64,000 bases of DNA from assembly GCA_003427395.1 (NCBI GenBank), contig BFEA01000010.1, positions 3,652,496 through 3,716,495 on the forward strand. The letters are read 5' to 3'. The DNA comes from Chara braunii. Its lineage: Eukaryota > Streptophyta > Charophyceae > Charales > Characeae. This document shows, in pieces, positions 1-11,765 of this stretch. The translations under genes and the position numbers were made by a program. Below the pieces are notes generated by a model, which was not told the origin of the DNA, ran no database searches, and saw only the letters and a program-made list of their open reading frames with translations. Each line of letters begins with the position of its first letter. Position 1 is the first letter of the stretch.

Positions 1-90
1 GGGGTCGGGGGTCGGGTAGCCCCGCAGCGGGGGTCCGGGGGTGAAACCCGTACCCCGGCTTGGGCCCCGTGGATCCCCGCGTGACAACCC
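1..90. other. GC-rich left edge, no gene seen
   Basis: Guanine-rich, short-repeat sequence. It is not shared with the corresponding left flank of the second R1 copy (around 15400-15480), so it marks the left limit of the duplicated block as far as this window shows. No reading frame is supported. Confidence 0.5.
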
Positions 91-1320
91 TACTTGGAGG
101 TACGCAAACCTTGCCTGCCAACTAAGTAGACGGGTGTCGGCCCCTCAGCCCCAAAAAAGGAAGGGTGATCAGTCCTCCCCATGCCGATAATTCACCCCAT
201 CCTCTACTATAGTCCGACGACCATTTCTTTGGAGATGGGCATCATCATTGAGGTACCTCCTCGCATCTGTTAGGTGGGTCCAGTTCATGTCTCCCAGGAC
301 CCCATCATACCATAAGTGGCTCTCTCACGAATCGTTCCTCCCAAGTGGTAAGTTTTATGGATCCGGCCTCTTCCTTCTCAAGAGAGTTGGGGCTCTCTAT
401 TAGTTTGTGAGTGCAGTTACGAAGACCTCGTCGTTAGTCCCCGAAACGGTTGTAATGTTTCGGCAGGGCGGTGTCAATGCCCTGTGGTAGTGGTGGACTC
501 CACCCGGTACCTTGCCCTGACCTTCCCTGTGGACAATGTTGCTTGACTTAGTGCGAGCAGCCTAGGTCCATCCCAAACGGTCAGGCCGCCCCTCAACGGC
601 ATGGCGTGTGGTTAGAGAGGGTCATCAAGACTTAGAAGAACAACTTTTCGGTCCATCTCGGCGCCCTGGACTTTTTAGGAACTCAATGCGAGGCGCAATT
701 TGAACCTTCCGACTAGAGCTCATTGTCGGAGCTGGTTCCGAATGTCGAGTGTCGTGACCAATACCTTGATCCTTTAACCTGGTGCCCTACTTATGAGGGG
801 CAGGTCGTGCTTGGACATTTCCCTACGGGGTAGAGGTCCCGGGGTCGCAGTGCATGCACCACTATCCCCCTCATGCTGAGGCCTGAGACTAGAAGAAAAA
901 ACAAAATCATTCCAATGTTATTTTCATGTCTTTTCCAGTCCGCTTAGGGCTCCCAGATATGCAATGCAATTTCCAATCTTCAAGCAATTCCCAAATGCAA
1001 ACTTCAGATGTTTCATGCTCAATCCATCTCACTCAGCCATGCAATCAAACCCTAGTAACATTTCTCAAAATGAACCTTATTAGAGGTAATTTTTTTTCAT
1101 TTTCGGTCGAACAACCTTATCAGGGTTATTCTTTTCAATCTCAATCGAATGACCTTGTCAGGGCCATTCTTATTCATTTCAATCGAACGACCTTGCTAGG
1201 GTCGTCCTTATTCATTTCAATGTTAGCGCCCGAGGGAGTGGACCTCGAGGACACGGATCCCATCTTTGTCTTGGGGGTTAGAAGGTGGTCACTTTTTACA
1301 TTATTCTGCATACGATATCT

Positions 1321-1635
1321 TGTGTAGCACACCGAACATGTTCGGAGCTTTTTCGAACGTCCGAACATGTTCGGGTGTTCGGTCGAACGCCACCCGAACG
1401 TTTTCGGGCGAACATATGAAAAAAAAAAAAAAACTTTTTTTTTTTTAATTTTTAACTCGATTTTGGTTATGAATTAGACCATACATCCATGGCAAAAGTT
1501 GTTTGTATTATTATTTTACATGAAGAACTTTTTTTTCCTTTTTTTTATGTAACGTTCGAATTGTTTTGGCGCTCGTTCACGTTCGGTCCCAAACGTTCGG
1601 GTTCGGTCACCGAAACCGAACACGATGCTACAAAG
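1321..1635. mobile_element. Mutator-like MITE, copy 1 (315 bp)
   Basis: The element starts TGTGTAGCAC and ends GATGCTACAAAG, and is flanked by a perfect 9 bp direct repeat ACGATATCT (1312-1320 and 1636-1644). The interior is rich in palindromic GAACATGTTCG/CGAACG motifs at both ends, with A- and T-homopolymers in the middle. There is no coding capacity. A 9 bp target duplication with short inverted ends is the signature of Mutator-like elements. Two relatives occur at 16705-17012 and 40733-41166. Confidence 0.7.
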
Positions 1636-3010
1636 ACGATATCTTTCATCCTTTCTCAATACAATTCGTTGTTCCTAATAACCTCATGCATACATCCGAC
1701 TTAGCGTCTATTGCTCAGACCGAGTTTTTCTTACTAAGGCAGCACTAGCCCACCCGGTCGATCAACCATAATTCAAACACGGGCCCTTCTGTCCTTTTCA
1801 CAATTGCTCACTCTCGATGTAATTCTGACTTGGTTGGATTAGGCTCCAAGGGAAAGGCATTTTTATGCTCCTCTGCCCATGGGTTCCTTGACCATTTATG
1901 AGAATCTTGCCACAACTCGTTCACCCTCGAGCCAACACTTCATTTGAACGAGATACTGACAATAGTTATAAAACAAAATCTAGCCCTCCCATAATCTCAT
2001 CAAGGTTGTTTCCTTCGGTCCTTATCCCAGTGTCTCGGCTAGTACTGAACTTCTCAAAATAGTTCGCACAAGATGTAGCAACAGTGAACCTCGTCAACTT
2101 GTTTTGCCTTTGTCAGTACATGAAGGACAACGCATGATCCGGACCACATCCGAAAAGCGATCTATAGAACCAATTCACCGTCTTCTATTCTACATACACC
2201 CTATATACACAGTTTTCTCTTGACAAAGCTCATCTTTTCTCACTGGCCCCTTCAAGCTTTTTTTTATCGCGAGGGCGCATCCCATCCTAGTTTACTGGCA
2301 AAAAAAAAATAAAAAAAATCTATTTTTTCGTCTTATGATACCTTAAGTGTCACATCATCGTGGAAAGCAAATACTATGACTGACTCGCCCTTCCCCATCT
2401 TTCTTTCGACCTTGATGGTCCAGATGTTATATTAACCCATTCATAAAACAACTGATTGCATAACTGTCTGAATCCCTCATCATACTCTGTGACGTCTCCT
2501 TAAAGATATCAAACTCATGTCCTTCTTTCCCTTCAGGTTTGACTTCCTCCACCTGTTCCTGATACCAATAGCTTGGTGAGGGTCTCCCCAAACCTTTCGC
2601 TTTTCCTTTCCTTGTTCTCGACCATCCTCGCCCTCACAGCCTCTTGTCCTCATATTGCATTCCTCATCTTGGCACCCCTTTACTGGTGAGGTCCAGTCGT
2701 GTCTCCCTCTTCCCTTCCGCTTTCTCCTCCTAGGCTTACTTCCTCTCTTTCACCCTCAACCTCAAATCGAGTGTCTCTCCCCTTACCCTAGTTGAGTGGT
2801 AGGTGCATCCTACCAACAGTCATTTTTTCTACCCCTCTGGTTATATGTGAACCCAGAATCATAATCCATGGTCAAACTTCTCCCCTGTTCCCTTGGGGCG
2901 CCCCTCGTGACTAACCCACTCCTCTGTTTAGCAGGTTAACCCATCCGCTGTCACTCTCAGCTTCCTCCTTTTCTATGTCTTTTGGTGGTTCCCATCATTC
3001 CTTTTTGCGT

Positions 3011-4013
3011 TCACAACGGAGTTGGCCCGATGTTGGCTCCCTTCCCCCCGGTGGGTTCCCAATGAAGCTCGCTTACTTCCTCCTCCTCCATTGCTAGAAA
3101 TTCCAGGTTGTTTAATGTCGCTATAACGCGTTTCATTCCCCCACGCGAAGTCAAGTCAACCCTCTCTCCGTTAGGACCCAGGATATGCCCCTTGAGGGTC
3201 CTAGAACACCGCCTCCTTATGATGTCATGGTTAAGCTTCGAGCAATTCGTAGCGAAGTGTCCCATCATACTACAATATCAACATGATTCTTTGGTGGGAT
3301 CCCTTTGATTGGCCCGACGCTCAAATCTTGGAACGAGAGTTTCTCGGGGCGCCAATGTGGGTCGGGGTACTTGGGCTTGCACCACTATAAGGGTGTCTCC
3401 TACCCTTTCTCTTTTACTGCTAAGTCCTTCGTTTAGCCTTCAAACCTCCTTTCGCTTCGTTTTTAGTTGTCGCCGAGCTCTCAGATCCTTCATTGTTCCT
3501 CCGATGACTCTCTAATCTGACACTCCTTCCTTGGTCGAGCCATGCTGTTAGTCTCTCCCTTAGGGTCCCTAGTTCACTATGATCTTTGTTTGTCAAGGAT
3601 CGTTTCCCTGTCAATTGAACCGTTCCACGGTCCGCTCGTGGCTCCCTTACTCCTTCTGCCACCGCTACTTAAGAGGGTATGATTCTTCCTTTTACTTCCG
3701 CATTTCCATCCGTTCTCAATCCACCAGATTTCCCAGTCATGTGCTCTCCTCGCGTCTCACCTCGTAGTTCATCCTCTCGTAACTCGTTGTCCTCCTCAAC
3801 CTCGATATCCTTTATCATTTCTTCAATTAGCCCAACCTTGTAATCAGCTATCATCTGTTTCACTTCCTTAAGTCTTCGTAGGGTATTCGCTACCTTCCTC
3901 TTTTTCGCCAAACCGCCCTCCGAAGTTTGCGACTGTTCCATATTACCAACTACGACTAGCCTTATCCCTTGAGATTCTGCAGGCCTTTTCTCCCTATGGC
4001 TCCCTTTTCCCAA
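3011..4013 (-). pseudogene. Gag-like polyprotein remnant with zinc-knuckle tail (copy A)
   Basis: Three minus-strand reading-frame pieces (4013-3669, 3662-3420, 3268-3011) line up in order with the single longer frame of the second copy (19311-18400). They are separated by frameshifts and stops. The first piece is lysine/glutamate-rich and helix-like (motif AKKRKVANTLRRLKEV). The last keeps the end of a CCHC zinc knuckle (GHFATNC), although the leading cysteines fall outside this frame. It then continues with the conserved gag tail around GPNGERVDLTSRGGM. Zinc knuckles of Gag bind the element's RNA during packaging. Copy A is therefore the more decayed of the two and is not expected to make a protein. 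Confidence 0.6.
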
Positions 4014-4598
4014 AATCCCCCTCGCATCGTCTTTGACCCTCTCGTTGCTTAACCTTCAACCGATATTTATCCTGTTGTCTTGATCCCTTGGATTCCGACC
4101 ATCCATGTTATATGTTTAACCGCGTTGATTTCTTCGGCCCTTACTATTGTTTGTGATATCCATAGCGTATCAGACATGCATGCCATACAACCGAAAGAAG
4201 GATAAACTTACTTTAGACTCTATCCCTCATAGTTTTCCAATTGCTATCAGCTTCCGAAAACGTTCTCATCTTCAAGTCAGCTTAATACTTTTCTCGCCGG
4301 GGGTGTCCTCCCGCTTCCTCGTGCACCTTAGGGTTTTCCCTACCCTGTATATTTTTTCGCCCTCTACCTGCCTTGCTGCTTTGATGGTCTCTCCTACCAA
4401 TGTCACGAGTAGAAAGGACAAGCAGAACCTCCTATTCCTCTATCTTTGGGTCCCCGTGTTTTGCCCAGCTCCGGTTTTCTGCCGATTGATACCTTCTTTC
4501 GACCTCGTTGGGGTCCTCCATCACGCCTTGGCCCTTAAAATTTACGTACCCCTTCTTTTCCTTCGAAGCTCGTCGAAACATCGTTTTGGTGGTTCCTA

Positions 4599-4832
4599 CT
4601 ACAAATGTATCCGCGAGACGTTCCCCGTTACTTCCTTGTTAACCACACAGCCGGTAACTGTCGTGAAGTCTCTCCTTATAAGTGTGATTTCCACACCTCC
4701 ATTTACTAGGGCGTCTGTGTGATGCGTCACGACCTGCACTTTTAGCTTCCCTACAGGCAGCGCATGAAAACTAAGTTTTATCCCGGGTGGAGCCCTCGTG
4801 ACTTCCACGCCTTCACGGTCTGGTAAGCTCAA
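4599..4832 (-). pseudogene. Possible retropepsin-like remnant
   Basis: A 77-codon minus-strand frame contains ALVNGGVEITLIRRDF, which resembles the active-site loop of retroviral-type aspartic proteases (usually D-S/T-G-A followed by hydrophobic residues). The catalytic Asp appears as Asn and the Ser/Thr as Gly, and the frame ends in two consecutive stops, so it would be inactive. In the direction of transcription it lies upstream of the zinc knuckle in 3011-4013. That reverses the usual gag-protease order and suggests two nested or chimeric elements. Similarity is judged by eye only, so the call is tentative. Confidence 0.33.
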
Positions 4833-5996
4833 GCGGATGTCCGCGAAAGTCTTTTCTAGATCCTCCAGATCTCCAGGACTCCTTTGAAGGTTAGCGACTT
4901 CTTGCGGAGCTTCCTCCTCCTTTTCCTGAGCTTTCCCCGGTTGTCACTTCCTTTCTTCTTTCCTTAGTACCTTAAGGATTTGTCGATGATCGGTCCCTCA
5001 CGGACCCCTTGTTTTGCTCTACGTCCTTCTCTGTGACTCCCCTTGCTTCGCAGACTCTCTGCTTCCTCCTCCGTCGCCATCCTTTTCTAATCCTGCACAT
5101 AGGAGAAAACGTTTTTTCCGAAATGGTCAATTGTTCACAACTGTCCAGATTTTCGGGCCCTAGGGTTTGCTACAATCTCCCCATCTTTACCATTTCAATA
5201 TTTTTTTTTTTTATAGTGGCCGTAGCAGGTCTGTCCGCCTTTTCTTACTTTGCAGGGTACTGCTTGCCTTTCTTGCTGGAAAGCCCGCTGTCGGGTTTTG
5301 GTGTTTTGTCACCGTCGTGCCTCGGTTCTAAGGCGGCGTGTCCACAGTGGGTGGGTCCTTCTTTTGAAGATGACCTTTTGCCTTCCCAGCCTTTGGAAAC
5401 CCTTGGCGTCCTTGGTAGAAGTGGTCATCCTAGTCCCTTCCTGACACACCCTTAGATGGAGTAGGACTTCAGCCACTACGCCCCCGCAGATCGCTATCCT
5501 TGCTTTTGTTCCTACCATTCCATAACTAGAATTCACCTTTGCCACCTTCCCCGACATTTTTCTCGCACCGGTTCCTCAGGCCCATCCCGTTCATCACGTT
5601 CCTCGAATAGGCTAGCCACCCCCACAAGGTAGTTTTCCCCCATTCCTATTTCTCTGATAATTATTGGCTCATATTCTTCAAAAGCCAAGAGTGGCGCCCC
5701 AAATATCAGAATCTGGATGAGTTTTAGTAATTCACGGGCCCAATTTTCTCAAAACGGCCCGTGTCTTACCAACACATCGTAAAACATTCTCGTTGTCTGT
5801 GGTGGGAAATGGTGAATCCAGGTTATGGTCGAGTTCACCAATTCTCTTGCCCTCGAGAGGCTGTCGAATACCAAATCTATCATAAAGCGGGGTACTCGGC
5901 ACCACAACCCTGCCATTGGGGCTCTAAACTATCGTCATCCTCCTACTTCCAGCCGGGTTCTTAGCTCCACATTTCTCCTCCTCCGAACTTCCTGGC

Positions 5997-7527
5997 CTAT
6001 CCGGTTTCATGCCTTGGCCGCCTCCGAAAGACTAGCAGCAGCCCACGCCCTAGTGCCATCTCGGTCCCTAGTATGTGCCATCCAATCTCAAGTAAATACA
6101 TGGTCCCGGTCACCCTCAGGTCAGTGTATAGGTCGCCTCCTGGCCCCCTATTGAACCTCATGCCGCTCCACAGGCATTCCACTATCATGAAGGTTTGGTT
6201 CCTCCCCAGGGTCACAACTCTAAATTCTGTGTCAATCCCTCGGACCTCGTAGCTCGTCGGGAGCGACACTTCCCATTTGTTACTGCTTACCGTGGGTGGT
6301 CGAGGGTGCGTGGGTCGTCGCAATGTTCGGGTGTATCTCATCGCCATTGCCGGTTGGTGGGTTCCTGCATGGTTCAAACAGAAAGCGAATCCCTTTTATT
6401 TCATCCGCTCCCCTAGACATTGCTAGCTATCCTCCTGCCTCTTACCCCATTTTTTTTGTCTCCCTTGTTTTTCCTTTCCTCTCTATTGGCATGCCTCCTC
6501 CTCCGGTAGCTCGAACAAACGATGGACATCGTCTAGGTAGGTCATTCCACGACTTACTTCGCACCTAATGACTTTCCACATGGTTTCATCACTTATTAGC
6601 GGGATTTCTGGTTTAGTTGTCACAGTCGCTCGTAATGTGCATAGTATTTCGTACCTCTGCCCGTCCTCAAAGGGCCCCATCTCCATGAAGTCCCGATAGT
6701 ATTCTTGATACACCGACGTTTCTTCAAAGCTTAGCCTAGACAGTATCGCTACTGCCTGCTCAACTCGTTCTACACCTCTCATTCGCCTTCGTAGGTAGGG
6801 CGGCAGGCTCTTCCGTACGATTTCGTTAGGCAAGTTAAAGGTTCCTACCATGACGGTTCCTAGCCATGCTGGTACCCTGCACAACACCAACCACCCTTAT
6901 TATTTATGCCCTGCGGACCCTTTCCTCAAAAGTCTCAGTCCTCGCTTGCATCATATTTGTCTCCATCGGTAAGATCGTTCTCTCCCTCGTACCATAGATC
7001 TTTCAGCCCGTCCAAAAACATTTCCCCTATCGCCACATTCCTATGGGGATTATCTTCAAATGGATGGGACTCGGAACAAACACCTTATCCATGCTGAGGC
7101 AGTTTAATATCTCGGTCAGTTCTCTTTCCCAATTTCCTTCAAAGGGTCTCGTTTCGACAGATAGACGGAAGAAGTCTTGCCGAGCGCCCTGGTACAGCCC
7201 GAGGTTCGTCATGGACTGGCATATCCGCACCAGCCTATTCCGGGTCCCAAAGACAGCGTCCACCAAGAACGTAGACACAGTGCACCTCATTCTCCTAAGC
7301 GGCCGCCTTACATTCCCTCTATCTCCGAGCTTCACCCACACATCTATCTTTTTCATTCCCGTTTTTACCTGCTGACACGCAGCCCACACCACCCGCCTAA
7401 ATAATCGGTACGGGACTATCCCTAACGCCAAATCTACCACCATTGCGTTTTCCCCTTCCTTGGACAAGCAGATCCAACCTCGGGCTTCCACAGTCCCCTG
7501 AAATTCCAAATCTATTAGGCTTGGCAT
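5997..7527 (-). pseudogene. Decayed minus-strand coding block of unknown function
   Basis: Three unusually protein-like minus-strand frames follow each other: 7527-7027 (166 codons), 6890-6483 (135 codons) and 6377-5997 (126 codons). The last two share a frame and are separated by stops; the first is offset. Composition is ordinary for a globular protein, with mixed charge and aromatic residues and little low complexity (for example RPFEGNWERELTEIL and PFEDGQRYEILCTLRA). I do not recognise a domain. The position between R1 copy A and the repeat-rich 9-11 kb region, on the same strand as the gag remnant, suggests a decayed retroelement open reading frame. A host pseudogene cannot be excluded. 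Confidence 0.35.
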
Positions 7528-8061
7528 TAGCGGGGTTAGGTTGACCTTGGTCTACAACGTTTCTATCCAAAGGAAGACATCCTCGTCGCCCAACATCATG
7601 GTTTGATACGTCGGCTCTAGATCTGTTCAGGTCCCTTTCTCCGGCAAAACGACGGATACCCCGTCCCTAACATCTATTGGTATTTCCGGTCCGCTGGAAT
7701 AGATTGGGGATGACAGTCACCGCGCCATCTTGGTTTCAGCACCCGACCCTATTTTTCACAACCAAACACTGCCCCCGGTTCTCGGGTCCGATCAACCTAA
7801 ATCCTTGATGAGAATATTTCGGACCCCTCATCAAGGTTTAGCCTAGTTCACCTCCCCAATTCTCAAATTCTAACCCCCCTCGGATACCCCCAAGTCGCCC
7901 CTCATCACCCAAACTCATTTTCTCGGTTCCTTTCAAGCTGACCTTTATCTCTTTGTCTCACGATCTTCACTCACTCGTGTGGACTTAGGCAGTGGGTGAG
8001 AATATACTAGAATCAAAGTCTCACCCAACGGCTCATATCGCGATCATCTTTACAGAGGGGG

Positions 8062-8850
8062 ATGCAAAACATGAAAACTCAGGCAATCTCACATACAAGC
8101 CACGATCATCTCCTCACTGACCTTCTTCCCAAAGTGGTCTCTCCACTGTTACCATCGGTAGAGTTTCATCTCATACCTCAAGCACAGCTCAACCGTCACA
8201 AGCATCGTACCCAAGCTCCGGCACAGGGCATCACCCCTCTCCGTTTGCCCAAAATACCCCATCCCATTTTGCCGCTTTTGCACACCCCGTTGGTACAGGG
8301 AATCACCCCGCGCACCCCGCTAGGAGCAAAAGTCAGTCGTTCGGGCTTCACTTCCATCGGTCCGATAAGAATCAGCCTTTCCCAAACCGTACTACGGGAG
8401 GCTACTAATCGTCTCCTAGGCTCCCTCCTTGCCTCACATGCAGTGGTCCTCCCCCGCCAACCGACAAGCTAAAGCCCCTCCTGAGGAGACGTTTCGCATC
8501 CCGGGAGAGAGTGCTACTAATCAACCGGCAAGACCAACTCCTGTCCGACAGCTCGGTGGCCCGACCTCCGCACATAAGACCTGGCGGCACTACAATAGAA
8601 ACAACGTTTCGCAATCCGGCACCAACTGGTGCAATCCCATCCTTTCCTTCCGAAAGCCAGGACGCTCAATTCCGCTCATGCAGATCACAAGTCCCAAATG
8701 GGACACACATAGAACAAGTGTCTTTCCTAAAGGTGCATCCAACGCAACCTACCCAAATCTCACAGTTTTCTCTTAGGACAGTGTGTGCTACTCCCCTTAT
8801 TGTCCATACACAGTGGTTGGTTCCTTTTCGTGAGCATCGTCAAAGGTGAG
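8062..8850 (+). other. Ser/Pro/Thr-rich coding-like stretch, unresolved
   Basis: Overlapping plus-strand frames (8062-8472, 8429-8776, 8511-8849) translate to Ser/Pro/Gln/His-rich text that would be expected of a disordered gag linker or a low-complexity protein. No single frame runs through without a stop, and the minus strand also holds a 69-codon frame (8614-8405). No domain is recognised, and I cannot decide which frame, if any, was ever coding. Confidence 0.2.
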
Positions 8851-10600
8851 CTAGTTTTCTTTGGAGTTTAGCAACTCCCTTCATTCCCTTTGTAATCCTT
8901 CGTCTGTCCTTTCATAGGGTAGGATTGTTCCTTCTCGATGACCCTTGTGTTCATGTTGGTTCCTTCAAGCATTTCAAGTGTATAGTGCATGAGTCTGATG
9001 GACTCAGAAGAAGAAGGGAGAAAAACACCCAGCCGGATGGATCACTCCGCCGTGGGGTTTTCGTTGGAGCCCGGCCGAAGCCGAAGTACCAACCACCTGC
9101 CAGGTAAGCGGAGCCCTTCTTTCATACGAAGAGGAAGGGTCGACCTACGACTTATCCGAAGCTTCCCCGGACTGGCGAACACCAGCACCGGAGGAAGGGG
9201 GGCTAGAGCTACTCCATAAAGGAGCAAGCTGATCAAGTGTGCAACATGCATGTTATACCTCCAGGCCTGGCCATGTCATGCGCCTAGTCACCCTCAAGTC
9301 TGATTCTCTCAAGGGAAACAGCAAACACAAATCTGATTTCCTTCTCTTTAGTTGTGTACACGGTCTTGCGTAGGGCGCCCCCCTGGGGATCACAAGGGTC
9401 AGTTTAACCCATTCCCGTCATCTCCACAATTTTTGTAGGGCCAAACCCCGGTAGACTTTCGAACCTTTGTCGACCCCACAACGGGTCCTAGTTGGCTCGG
9501 CCCGCCCACGCTCATGCTCAGGCCGTGGGCCATTTGTCCGAGGGTCACCCCCACCTAGTGCTTTGAGATGGATGGGGGTGGGCTGTCGAGAGAGAGAGCG
9601 TGTCATTGGGGATGTAGCTCAACCCTCGCGCCGGGTGGTGGTCTCACTCACCATTCCGCAAACGCTGATTTTCTGATTCTTGGTTGTGTTCTTCAAGCAA
9701 ATGCTCCTTCTAAAATGCAGGTAGTCCAGGGATTCTTTGAGAGTTCCTCTTCTTTTGTGCGTAGGCTAAGCGTCATCCTTAGGCTACGCACCATTTCCCT
9801 AAACACAACGGCCCTATGGCGTCATCGGGGTGCGGCACCGCCGTCTTCACCCTGGCCTCTATGCATTCTTCGTGTTTCACACATTCCATCCATCGTCATT
9901 GGTGCAAGCCCCTTAGTCCTTTCGGGGCCTTCATACGCATACACACGCTATTTCACATTCCGATCAGCCAAAGTTTCACTCCTTTCTTTCATTCACACTC
10001 CAGATCTCATACACAAGGGTCTCTTTCATGGGTAGATTTTACACTAGGGGCTCCTTAGCCCCCCCCCTCCTCCCTCTTCCTTTGCCGCCCGGTTTCTTCC
10101 AACCCGGTCCCGCTTAAGACATCCCAAACCTTACTTACCTGCACAATCCCACACAAAGGCAAAGACCGATACAATCCCCCATTGGGGTCAACGCACAACC
10201 CTTCCCGCATGCCTAATTTTATTTTATTTTATTTTATTTTTTTTTCCCTTCATTGTCTTTCTTTTGCTCAATCATTCCATCCTCTTCTCATACTCATTCA
10301 GTCGGGAAAATGGTTGAGTCAACTGACCTTGCTTCAAGCACCAACTTCCTCTAGCCCTTTTTCGGACTCGGCTCCTCTCAATCCCTCAAGTGTCTCTTTC
10401 CTTCCTTCTTGGCGGCGCAAGGGCTCGGCAACCCTCCCCTTGCCCACTTTCTCCGCCAAGTGAGGACAATTTTTTTTCACCATTCGTTTCCTTGGCAATG
10501 TAACAAGTGAGTGGGAATGGTTAGTTATATGTCAAGTGGTGGAAGTGGGAGAGGGTAGGACGAAGAGCGAGAAAAGAGAGGAAGAGAGAGAGAAGGAGAG
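8851..10600. other. No supported gene; fills the space between decayed element and tandem repeats
   Basis: Unique-looking, moderately pyrimidine-rich sequence. Several frames of 60-155 codons exist but overlap one another in different frames and lack recognisable motifs. A short TTTTA repeat run sits near 10215-10245. Confidence 0.4.
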
Positions 10601-10605
10601 AAAGA

Positions 10606-10660
<55 letters not shown>
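10600..10660. repeat. (GA)n microsatellite within a purine-rich tract
   Basis: Almost uninterrupted AG dinucleotides, flanked on both sides by imperfect GGAGA/GAAGGAGA sequence over about 10550-10725. The apparent Ser/Leu-rich reading frame on the minus strand here is an artefact of the repeat. Confidence 0.95.
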
Positions 10661-10662
<2 letters not shown>

Positions 10663-10774
10663 AGAGAGAGGGGGGAGAGAAAGAGAAGGATAGATAAAGG
10701 GAGAAGGGAGAGGGAGAGACAGAGAAGGAGTTCCTAGTCCTAATCTATTCACCCTTCATTAGTAGCGGTCAAGC

Positions 10775-10960
10775 GCCAGTCACTCATCCCACAGCAGTAG
10801 TAGCCAAGTGTCGGTCACCTATCCCACATTAGTAGCAGCCAAGTGTCGGTCACCCATCCCATAGTAGTAGCAGCCAAGTGTCGGTCACCCATCCCACAAC
10901 AGTAGCAGCCAAGCGTCGGTCACCCATCCCACAGCAGTAACAGCTAAGTGTGAATCGGCC
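10775..10960. repeat. 35 bp tandem repeat, about five copies
   Basis: Units of exactly 35 bp carry the core AGCCAAGTGTCGGTCACC followed by CATCCCA; the last unit is diverged. The repeat lies between the (GA)n tract and the hairpin-rich array at 11.2 kb. Confidence 0.9.
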
Positions 10961-11189
10961 ATCACTAGTTACGTGGACTTGACAAAACGAGAGTGTGATT
11001 AGTGTGAGCACACGCATACGAGTAGTGGAACATCTATGTGAGAATCGGACAACAACCAAATACATGAACTAGACAAGGTGAGAGTGTAACCGATGGGGAC
11101 ACGTGCACATGAATAGTGCACAAGTGGTTAACGACATCCTGAAATTTCAGAATGAAAGATCCTGAAGTCTGTTAGGAGACGTATGAAGT

Positions 11190-11765
11190 CATTGGAATGA
11201 CCTGAAGACATTCCATGCCATTTCAGGAGTTACAGGTGGTTTAGGGGTCAAATTTTATGTTTTTTCTTTATTTTTTTTACCTGTTTTTTTTTTTATTCAA
11301 TGTTCTTGTGGTCCACTTCATGTCATTTCAGGAGTTTCAGGTGGGGAGGCCTGAAACCTTTGAAAAAACCTGAAGTGGCAGAAGCTTCTGAAAGCGGTTT
11401 CAGATCCCCTCATCCAAATGGTTGGATTGATCCGTCTCAAACCGCTTTCAGATTTTCAACAACTTCATATTATTTCATAAGTTTCAGATGGGGAGACCTA
11501 AAACCTCTGACATGATCTAAAGTGGCTGAAGTATCTGAAAGTGGCTTCAGGTCCCCTCATCCAAATGGTTGGATTGGGGTATCTGAAACCGCTTTCAGAT
11601 TTTCAGCCACTTCATATTATTTCAAGAGTTTCATATGGAGAGACTGAAAATCTTTGAAATGATCTGAAGTGGCTGAAGCTTCTGACAGAGGTTTCAGGTC
11701 CCCCCATCCAAATGGTTGGATGGGAACATCTGAAACCACTTTCAGATTCTTAGCCACTTAAGATC
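11190..11765. repeat. ~148 bp tandem repeat with self-complementary units, about three copies
   Basis: Units start CACTTCATGTCATTTCAGG or variants at about 11315, 11460 and 11609, with a degenerate partial unit before. Inside each unit CTGAAAGCGGTTTCAGAT faces its near reverse complement TCAAACCGCTTTCAGAT across ~25 nt, with ATCCAAATGGTTGGAT as a smaller hairpin between them. No coding capacity is seen. The source may be a tandemly amplified MITE. Confidence 0.8.

Larger units (their letters stand above)
91..4036 (-). mobile_element. R1 block, copy A: gag-bearing part of a minus-strand retroelement
   Basis: This stretch is closely similar along nearly its whole length to 15482-19434. Both begin with an ACTTGGAGGTA-type sequence and both end at the shared run CCCTCGCATCGTCTTT, after which they diverge completely. 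Its only recognisable coding content is a gag-like frame on the minus strand near its right end. Further minus-strand coding-like text lies between about 2000 and 2600, but no reverse transcriptase or integrase motif was found. Both copies carry the same inserted MITE at the same place, so the insertion predates the duplication. I infer the internal region of an LTR retroelement that is either non-autonomous or badly decayed. Confidence 0.6.

Noticed and set aside
10525-10752. Ser/Leu/Pro-rich minus-strand frame
   Set aside because: Translation of a GA microsatellite.
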